Source: a virus. Taken from it: a DNA stretch of 21,920 nucleotides. The notes beneath the pieces are model-generated. The model worked only from the letters and a program-made list of their open reading frames with translations, ran no database searches and was not told the origin of the DNA. Below are positions 16,242 to 21,920 of the stretch, in pieces. The stretch spans positions 1-21,920 of the IMG/VR virus record IMGVR_UViG_3300050014_000044. One strand, written 5' to 3'. Within the stretch, counting starts at the first letter, position 1. Every line of letters begins with the position of its first letter. The position numbers and the translations under genes are program-made.

Positions 16242-16886
16242 ATGGCATATATAGACAATTTAAGTATCACCGTAGATGCAGTTTTTACAAAACGTGGCAG
16301 AGAACTATTGGCAAAAGGAGGTAATTTAAATATTACATCATTTGCTTTGGCAGATGATGAAATAGATTACACACTTTATGATTCAAATCATCCAAATGGA
16401 AGTGCATTTTTTGATATTGCATTAAGAAATACACCTATATTTGAACCACTAACTGATGAGACACAAATAATGAAATATAAACTTGTGACTTTAAATCAGG
16501 GAGTAACTGCAATTCCAGTGATTACTATTGCTCAAGATAAAATTCTTGTTCCAAAAGACTATACAGGAGATATTATTGTTAATCCATCAACAAATCCCGC
16601 ATATAATTTACAGGCAGGATATACCGCAATACTTGGTAATAAGAATGTTGGGACTCTTATAGTTCAACAATCTAACTCTATTAATTCGGTATCAAATACT
16701 ATTCCAACATTTGCTGGAGATATTAATACAACAAGTGCTCAAGTTGTTGTCGGAAATACATTTAGATTTGTTCCTAATAGTAGTCTTGGAAAAACAACAA
16801 CGACAAATTTAACAATTATTGGAAATGAATCTGGTGGAAGTATTTCCATAGAAGTGACCGTTACAGTTCCAACAACCTTAGCGTAA
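16242..16886 (+). CDS. Virion structural protein (214 aa), 'RGRELLAKG' N-terminal type
   Basis: The N-terminus AYIDNLSITVDAVFTKRGRE and LLAKGGNLNITSFALADDEIDYTLYDSNHP is a signature I associate with small tail/baseplate proteins of T4-like and large phages, though no exact function is known to me. The C-terminal half (about 110-214) is Thr/Ser/Ile/Val-rich and looks like an Ig-like beta domain (NTFRFVPNSSLGKTTTTNLT, ESGGSISIEVTV). It starts at ATG 16242 behind AGGA, 60 bp after the previous gene, and its stop is 9 bp before the next start. The role is probably an accessory part of the baseplate or a fibre attachment point. No enzyme motif is visible. Confidence 0.75.
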   Translation: MAYIDNLSITVDAVFTKRGRELLAKGGNLNITSFALADDEIDYTLYDSNHPNGSAFFDIALRNTPIFEPLTDETQIMKYKLVTLNQGVTAIPVITIAQDKILVPKDYTGDIIVNPSTNPAYNLQAGYTAILGNKNVGTLIVQQSNSINSVSNTIPTFAGDINTTSAQVVVGNTFRFVPNSSLGKTTTTNLTIIGNESGGSISIEVTVTVPTTLA

Positions 16887-16895
16887 TAAAGATAT

Positions 16896-18026
16896 ATGAT
16901 ATTTAATCAATTTGATCCTAATAAAGATATTGTTGCAGGTCGCACTACCCGTGTTGCAAGTGGATTTTGGCCAAGTGGAGAAATGACATTATCTCAACAA
17001 GGACTTGCCGATGATTTTTGGTCATTGACTGGATCTGGAACTCCATCACCATCGTATGGAACATCTGTATATGATGTCAGACATACTATGTATTATTTAA
17101 ATGTATATCCATCATTGGATTATTTAAATAATTCAGATCCATATTTTTCAATAGCGTATGGACATGTTGGGGGAGATATTGGTAGTGGATCATTTTCTAC
17201 AGAAATTTCCAGTATTAAAACATCTCCAGCAAAGACTATTTATACACAATATAAAAATATGTTACTTGGAAGTTCTGACTTGGATGGAAAATTTTCAATG
17301 AAAAGTTCAAGTGTAACTATAAATGCAGATGATATTTGGGTAATTGATTTTTCAGCATACAAAATGAAAGATAAAATAGACGAAGGATTATTTCAAATAT
17401 CATTTAGTGGATCTAATGGACAATTTACATTTATAGATGATTCTAGATATATTACACAAACTCAAGCAGTTTATCAAATAATTACTGGAAGTTTGACTAA
17501 TCTTCCATCTAATGCAACATACGGTGGAATTGGATTAATATATCCATCTAATGGAATTGTTATTTTAAATGCATCAGTGTTGGCTAATATACTTGGTATA
17601 AACGGAACGAATGGAGTTGGAAGCGGATTTCCATCAATCAATGGAACATGGCCATATACTCCAGGAACTAATGGAACTGAATATACTTACAATCATAAAA
17701 CATTATTTGAATCTATAAAATTATGCAATACAAATATGTCTGTTCGTAAAAGTGAATATGTTCCATCAAGACATTATTTTGTAAGAGTAATGAATCGAGA
17801 TTTTAACTACAGTAATAATCCAACTTATGTATATGATGGAACCGATGGAATTCATCCAAAAGGAACCATTTTTAATTCGGATTTTGTTAATGATCCAAAA
17901 ACATATATTACTACAGTTGGATTATACAATGATAGTAATGAATTAGTAGCAGTAGCAAAATTAAGTCGTCCAGCAATTAAAGATTTTTCGAGTGAATTAT
18001 TAATAAAAATAAAATTGGATTTTTAA
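16896..18026 (+). CDS. Virion structural protein (376 aa)
   Basis: The N-terminus reads MIFNQFDPNKDIVAGRTTRV followed by WPSGEMTLSQ. The C-terminus holds YVPSRHYFVRVMNRDFNYSN and DPKTYITTVGLYNDSNELVAVA, then SSELLIKIKLDF, a pattern I recall from structural proteins of large T4-like phages. Between these, Gly/Ser/Asn-rich segments (about 95-120 and 215-245) look like exposed loops. The protein is expected to be beta-rich, part of the tail or baseplate. It starts 9 bp after the 214-aa gene, and a 28-bp AT-rich gap follows. Function beyond 'structural' is not supported. Confidence 0.75.
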   Translation: MIFNQFDPNKDIVAGRTTRVASGFWPSGEMTLSQQGLADDFWSLTGSGTPSPSYGTSVYDVRHTMYYLNVYPSLDYLNNSDPYFSIAYGHVGGDIGSGSFSTEISSIKTSPAKTIYTQYKNMLLGSSDLDGKFSMKSSSVTINADDIWVIDFSAYKMKDKIDEGLFQISFSGSNGQFTFIDDSRYITQTQAVYQIITGSLTNLPSNATYGGIGLIYPSNGIVILNASVLANILGINGTNGVGSGFPSINGTWPYTPGTNGTEYTYNHKTLFESIKLCNTNMSVRKSEYVPSRHYFVRVMNRDFNYSNNPTYVYDGTDGIHPKGTIFNSDFVNDPKTYITTVGLYNDSNELVAVAKLSRPAIKDFSSELLIKIKLDF

Positions 18027-18054
18027 TTTATTTAAATAGAGTAAATTTAAATAT

Positions 18055-19146
18055 ATGATTAAACAACTTTCAAAAAATAATATAATAATTTCACCGTTTA
18101 ACACGATGAAATCTTGGGAGTTGTTTAACATACAAAATGAAGATGTACTTTTATTGGAACCTATGGTTGCGGGTTCCAATATTCCAGATACTGCGTTTGC
18201 AATGGATTATGTAGATTACAATGGGGGTAGTCCATTATTAAACAGAGAATGTAATTTAGCATTTGAACAACAATCTAAAGATGTTGCTTTGTTTGAAGAA
18301 GGTATAAGTGGAAGTGGAACATTTAATTCAAATGATTCACAAAATTATACTGGAACTTATAAACATCTTTTATATACTCAGATAGATAAAGCATTCTATA
18401 ATAAATATCAAAACCCATTGCAAATATTTGGAATGGAGAATATAGATTTTCCACTTAATAAAACCAACAGATATTTAGCAGAAGAATTTAGACTAATTAC
18501 AATTCCCCAAAGAATGTTTGGAGATAAATTAGTTGAAGGAAGTATTGAATTTTACGATGCTACATTTGATGATAACGTTAATATTTATGATGATAAATTT
18601 GGAAATTTAATAGCAGGAAATAATTTATTTTCTAAAGTACAAGAAGTAAGAGCATTTGGAAACACCATTATAACTGGATCCGATGCTTCATATGAATGTC
18701 CAACATTTAAAGAGTTTATTACGACATTTTCAAGTGAAAATTCTTCTATGAATTCTTCGTTTTTATATGGAAGTATTGCAAACACTTATTTCGGAGATAA
18801 TTCCAACTTAAATACATCATTTAATTCAGGGGAAACTATGATGGGGGTGTTCACTGAGAATGGATTGGAAAATTCATCAATAAATACTAACTTTTTAAGT
18901 GGATCAATATCTAATTTAATAAATATTATTAATGAAAATGATTTATATCAAACATCTAGTGTATCGTTTTTAAATGGATCAATATCTAATTTGATACATA
19001 TTGTTGGGGGAAATGATTTATATCAAGCAACATCAAGTGTATCGTTTTTAAATGGATCATATAACTTAATAGCATTCCCAAAAAATGGAAGTGATTTATA
19101 TCAAACTACGTCAAGTGTAACATTTTTAACGGGTATATGTTCGTAA
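18055..19146 (+). CDS. Virion protein with C-terminal tandem repeats (363 aa)
   Basis: The N-terminal ~230 residues (KQLSKNNIIISPFNTMKSWE, LLLEPMVAG, YKHLLYTQIDKAFYNKYQNP, EEFRLITIPQRMFGDKLVEG) form an apparently globular part with no recognised enzyme motif. From about residue 274 the protein consists of about 26-residue repeats ending in NDLYQ, with a serine-rich start (SSVSFLNGS). More divergent SS-N-x-F-L-x-G-S units occur from about residue 230. This suggests a solenoid or beta-roll extending from a compact head, like a fibre tip or adhesin. It precedes the 430-aa gene by 37 bp. The role is inferred to be surface-exposed on the tail. The family is not recognised. Confidence 0.75.
   Translation: MIKQLSKNNIIISPFNTMKSWELFNIQNEDVLLLEPMVAGSNIPDTAFAMDYVDYNGGSPLLNRECNLAFEQQSKDVALFEEGISGSGTFNSNDSQNYTGTYKHLLYTQIDKAFYNKYQNPLQIFGMENIDFPLNKTNRYLAEEFRLITIPQRMFGDKLVEGSIEFYDATFDDNVNIYDDKFGNLIAGNNLFSKVQEVRAFGNTIITGSDASYECPTFKEFITTFSSENSSMNSSFLYGSIANTYFGDNSNLNTSFNSGETMMGVFTENGLENSSINTNFLSGSISNLINIINENDLYQTSSVSFLNGSISNLIHIVGGNDLYQATSSVSFLNGSYNLIAFPKNGSDLYQTTSSVTFLTGICS
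18874..19134 (+). repeat. Degenerate tandem repeats, 78-81 bp period
   Basis: Units start at 18874 (27 codons), 18955 (26), 19033 (26) and 19111 (8, partial). Each starts with two serines, continues with SFLNGS or a close variant, and ends in NDLYQ or SDLYQ. Copies 2 and 3 are nearest to each other. The tract stays in frame to the last codons of the gene. Confidence 0.85.
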
Positions 19147-19183
19147 CAATATTTATAAAATAACTAAATTTGGAAAATAATAT

Positions 19184-20476
19184 ATGAGTAATAAAAAAAA
19201 TGGCATAAGCCAAACCGTAGAGGGATTTTATAAACTTTCAGTTATAAACGAAGTTGGGGATGTTGTTTGGGAACAACCAAACTGGCAAAAAAACTTGGTT
19301 CTTAATAATGGAATGGATATGATTGCAAGTGTTGCATATGAAGGATGTATGTTATATGCATTTGCTGGAAATGGAACTCGCCAAAACAGTATTTTTAGTA
19401 ATGCCTCCACCATTACTCAAACAGGAACTACAATAACGCTTAATCCATTAGGATCATTACAACATTTTACACAGTCTGCTGGAGGATATATATCGGGAGT
19501 CTCAGCGGGGGATGTCATTGTATATGCAACAAGTAGTATTCAAACGAATGTTATCAGCGTATCTGATATGACATGTGTAGTGGATCAATCTCAAACAATC
19601 GGAGTTGGTGAACAGTTTACAATTTGGAAAACTTCACAATCAGGACTACAAAACCCCCTAACATCAGGGGGAGGCAGAGCAGTAGGTTCTTGGACTCAAC
19701 CATCTGGATCATATTGGTTACCTGGATATTGTGGGTCAGAATGGGTTGGAAATATATTTCAAATGACTAGAACATATGATTTTGGAGTTGAGGCATCTTT
19801 ACAAAATTATACTGAAATTGGAGTTGGAAAAACTTATACTCTTTATACTCCAGGATATTGTTTTAGTAGAATTTTACTTACTAATCCAGTTGCAATAAAT
19901 GTTGGACAACGATTAAGAGTCGCATATCAATTAAATGTATCGGTAGAACCATCTACTCCAGTTTATAGAAGTGGGGTAACTCAACCAATTATTACAAATT
20001 GGCCAGTATCTCCATCAACAAATACAAATGCAACAGAATCATTGCAATATATTGATACTGCTTTGGAAGGAATTAGTTCCAATGGAGATCCCTCATTTAA
20101 TAATAATGATGGATCAACTTTAGATCCAAGTAGTCAAGGATATGTATGTTATGCGTGGATATCCCCAGATTCTAAATCTTTAGCTCCGTTTGGTTTATCA
20201 TATGATAGGACTCCCAATAGTTCTAATGCAACTATGACTAGAGCATCATATCCAGGAAACGGATCATATTATTGTGATAAAAGCGTAACATTTGATTTAA
20301 CACAAATAAATAGAAATGATATTCGTAGTTTTGGGTTTGGATATGGTATTAATTCTGCGGGAAACAATTCACATGCATATGCATTATTATTTGACCAAAC
20401 CAAAACCAATATTCAAACATTATCATTATCTTGGAGATTCCAATGGAATAGAACATTAACCAATGGGTCTAATTAA
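19184..20476 (+). CDS. Virion structural protein (430 aa)
   Basis: The N-terminus contains VEGFYKLSVINEVGDVVWEQ followed by KNLVLNNGMDMI and MLYAFAGNGT. I have seen this opening (a 'backbone' strand, then 'L..NG.D.I') in tail proteins of large phages. The middle is Gly/Ser/Thr-rich, with a Cys pair region (WLPGYCGSEWVG, YTPGYCFSRI) and YDFGVEASLQN. The C-terminal part (DLTQINRNDIRSFGFGYGIN, then LSLSWRFQWNRTLTNGSN) is beta-rich. It lies between the repeat-bearing protein and the FG-GAP gene and so belongs to the same fibre/baseplate group. TGGAAA 9-14 bp upstream is a weak ribosome site. No catalytic residues are recognisable. Confidence 0.75.
   Translation: MSNKKNGISQTVEGFYKLSVINEVGDVVWEQPNWQKNLVLNNGMDMIASVAYEGCMLYAFAGNGTRQNSIFSNASTITQTGTTITLNPLGSLQHFTQSAGGYISGVSAGDVIVYATSSIQTNVISVSDMTCVVDQSQTIGVGEQFTIWKTSQSGLQNPLTSGGGRAVGSWTQPSGSYWLPGYCGSEWVGNIFQMTRTYDFGVEASLQNYTEIGVGKTYTLYTPGYCFSRILLTNPVAINVGQRLRVAYQLNVSVEPSTPVYRSGVTQPIITNWPVSPSTNTNATESLQYIDTALEGISSNGDPSFNNNDGSTLDPSSQGYVCYAWISPDSKSLAPFGLSYDRTPNSSNATMTRASYPGNGSYYCDKSVTFDLTQINRNDIRSFGFGYGINSAGNNSHAYALLFDQTKTNIQTLSLSWRFQWNRTLTNGSN
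19654..19671 (+). other. GC-rich intragenic hairpin in 430-aa gene
   Basis: CCCCCT (19654-19659) pairs with AGGGGG (19666-19671) around a 6-nt loop. No T run follows. Its base composition contrasts with the surrounding AT-rich gene. Confidence 0.35.
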
Positions 20477-20534
20477 TGCTAATCACATACGGGTTCTACT
20501 ATTTTTCATAATATTTATCATTTGAAACCTGTTT

Positions 20535-21920
20535 ATGTATATTGATGTAAAACACGAAAATTCTGGATACGCAGTCGCAACTTATGGTGATTATGTAGTT
20601 GTTTCCAACCCTTCTGTAACTAAATATGATGTTTTAACGTCTAGTCTTTATAGAACTGGATCCGTAGATTATTTTAGATATAATAAATCCACTGATGAAC
20701 ACGATTATATAGGTTCTTTTTATAAACATCCAATAGATATTGATGTTTTACTTACCACAGAATCTATTAACTTAGGTGGAATGGAAACCGAAATTAATGG
20801 AACATATGCAAATGATGGAATATTAATTGACAAAGATTTATATACCGCATCAGTAGATAATGGATATGGTCTTTCATTAGACATGTATAATAAAATGTTA
20901 GTTGTTGGATCTCCATATTATACACAATATGTTCAAACATATGCTAAAACCATAGTTACAACTGGAGCATCAATAGATATATATGACTTAAATTTAACTG
21001 AGTTTACTAATGATAGTTCAAGTGCCTATGTTTATACTATAGAAGATCCCGATATTTTATTACCAACCACAATCACTGGTTCTTTTGGAACATCAGTATC
21101 TATTAACAACGAATGGATAGCGGTAGGATCGCCATTCGTAAGTTCTTCAAATGGAATGGTTTATATGTATAGAAACATTTCTACTGGAAGCAATTATAGT
21201 TGGTCATTATATCAAAAAATAAATCCAGAAAATGCTATTGTTGGGGCTGAGTTTGGATATAGTTTAAAATTAAATAAATCAACGGGATCATATAGTTCCA
21301 GTATGGTTATTGGATGTGGTAATGATGTAAGTAATGCGGCATATTATTATCAACTCATTGATAATGTATGGACCCAAACATTTATATTTAAACCAGATTA
21401 TACTATAAAACCAATGACATTTTCGGATTATATGCCACATCTTCCGACAATGAACACAACAAATGGGTTTGGTAAAGCAGTATCTATTTATGGAAACTCG
21501 GTAATAATTGGGGAATATTTGGATAGATCTTTTTATGAGTTTGATGGGTCCACTCAATATCAACAAGGATCTGTTTATATTTTTGAAAAATGTATTAACC
21601 CACCATATACGACTGTTCCAAATGCACTATTTAGTCAAGTTTTTAAATCGTATGGAACATCTCTTACATTAAAAAATAATAGAATGGGATTTTCAGTTGA
21701 TATTTTTGGAGATAATGCCGTAGCGGGAATTCCAAAAACAAATATATTTAATTTAACTTCGTGTTATGTTGGCGGAACATTGGAACAATTACATAATAGT
21801 GATATTCAATCTTTGTTAACTGGACAGACAATGTTAATACAGAAAAATACTTCTTCCTACGAGTGGGAAATTACAAATGTATATCAAAAAAAGAAAAAGT
21901 TTCTAAGTCCTTATAGAAGT
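20535..21920 (+). CDS. FG-GAP-like beta-propeller protein, 5' part (runs off window)
   Basis: ATG at 20535 opens a frame that stays open to the last codon, giving 462 residues and no stop. Six FG-GAP-like units are visible: GYAVATYGDYVVVSNP (from residue 11), GYGLSLDMYNKMLVVGSP (about 110), FGTSVSINNEWIAVGSP (about 185), FGYSLKLNKSTG (about 240), GFGKAVSIYGNSVIIGE (about 311) and MGFSVDIFGDNAVAGIP (about 384). Several are followed by strands such as GMVYMYRN and GSVYIFEK. This is the integrin-alpha type propeller pattern, usually seven blades, so the end of the fold probably lies outside the window. FG-GAP proteins often bind surfaces or ligands. It is the last gene seen, 58 bp after the 430-aa gene. 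An in-frame TGA at 20523 supports this start. Confidence 0.8.
   Translation, partial: MYIDVKHENSGYAVATYGDYVVVSNPSVTKYDVLTSSLYRTGSVDYFRYNKSTDEHDYIGSFYKHPIDIDVLLTTESINLGGMETEINGTYANDGILIDKDLYTASVDNGYGLSLDMYNKMLVVGSPYYTQYVQTYAKTIVTTGASIDIYDLNLTEFTNDSSSAYVYTIEDPDILLPTTITGSFGTSVSINNEWIAVGSPFVSSSNGMVYMYRNISTGSNYSWSLYQKINPENAIVGAEFGYSLKLNKSTGSYSSSMVIGCGNDVSNAAYYYQLIDNVWTQTFIFKPDYTIKPMTFSDYMPHLPTMNTTNGFGKAVSIYGNSVIIGEYLDRSFYEFDGSTQYQQGSVYIFEKCINPPYTTVPNALFSQVFKSYGTSLTLKNNRMGFSVDIFGDNAVAGIPKTNIFNLTSCYVGGTLEQLHNSDIQSLLTGQTMLIQKNTSSYEWEITNVYQKKKKFLSPYRS

Noticed and set aside
21288-21566. 92-codon antisense frame
   Set aside because: It lies inside the FG-GAP coding frame, which is open on the + strand to the window edge, so it is a shadow.
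1-21920. tRNA genes, CRISPR arrays, insertion sequences or integrase/attachment sites
   Set aside because: I saw no cloverleaf-like segment, regular direct-repeat/spacer pattern, transposase motif or integrase gene on either strand.

Overview
This window looks like the tail and baseplate region of a large, strictly lytic, T4-like contractile-tailed phage (or an uncultured relative). Every credible gene is on the + strand, DNA is AT-rich (roughly 30% G+C by eye), and genes are packed with 0-60 bp gaps. Diagnostic genes are a gp25-type baseplate protein (5390-5809), a gp6/J-type wedge protein of almost the same length as T4 gp6 (5812-7791), a gp7/tail-protein-I-type wedge protein (11590-15450), a spike/hub protein with gp5-like features (3096-4658), a gp55-type late sigma factor (1729-2622) and a tail-collar fibre protein (2-1105, cut by the window). 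The host cannot be named. Most starts lack a Shine-Dalgarno sequence and follow an A/T-rich stretch. That is compatible with Bacteroidota, but other AT-rich hosts are not excluded.

Layout. (a) 2-1105: 3' end of a tail-collar fibre gene, closed by a strong TTCG-loop terminator. (b) 1106-1295: a transcription boundary holding the terminator, a palindrome and a sigma70-like promoter. (c) 1296-2622: a short unit of a 45-aa protein, a small membrane protein and the late sigma factor, ending in a hairpin. (d) 2685-7791: a 135-aa protein, the spike protein, a Gln/Pro-rich protein, gp25 and gp6. (e) 7788-8511: a GNAT acetyltransferase coupled to gp6, and a 73-aa unknown. (f) 8513-16181: a DNRLRE-type structural protein with a duplicated beta module, a coiled-coil protein, the giant wedge protein with a LamG-like domain, and a 241-aa unknown. 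(g) 16242-21920: four virion-type proteins, one with C-terminal tandem repeats, then the first 462 codons of an FG-GAP beta-propeller protein that runs off the window.

How the parts fit. The late sigma factor is expected to drive the morphogenesis genes that follow it. The spike, gp25, gp6 and gp7-like proteins would form the baseplate. The tail-collar, DNRLRE, LamG-like, repeat-bearing and FG-GAP proteins look like a large set of surface-exposed adhesion or carbohydrate-binding modules. The most unusual points are this accumulation of different adhesion folds around one baseplate, the acetyltransferase embedded in the structural operon, and the near-uniform AT-ATG start context with stop-start junctions in place of Shine-Dalgarno sites. 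No stretch over 300 bp lacks a gene.
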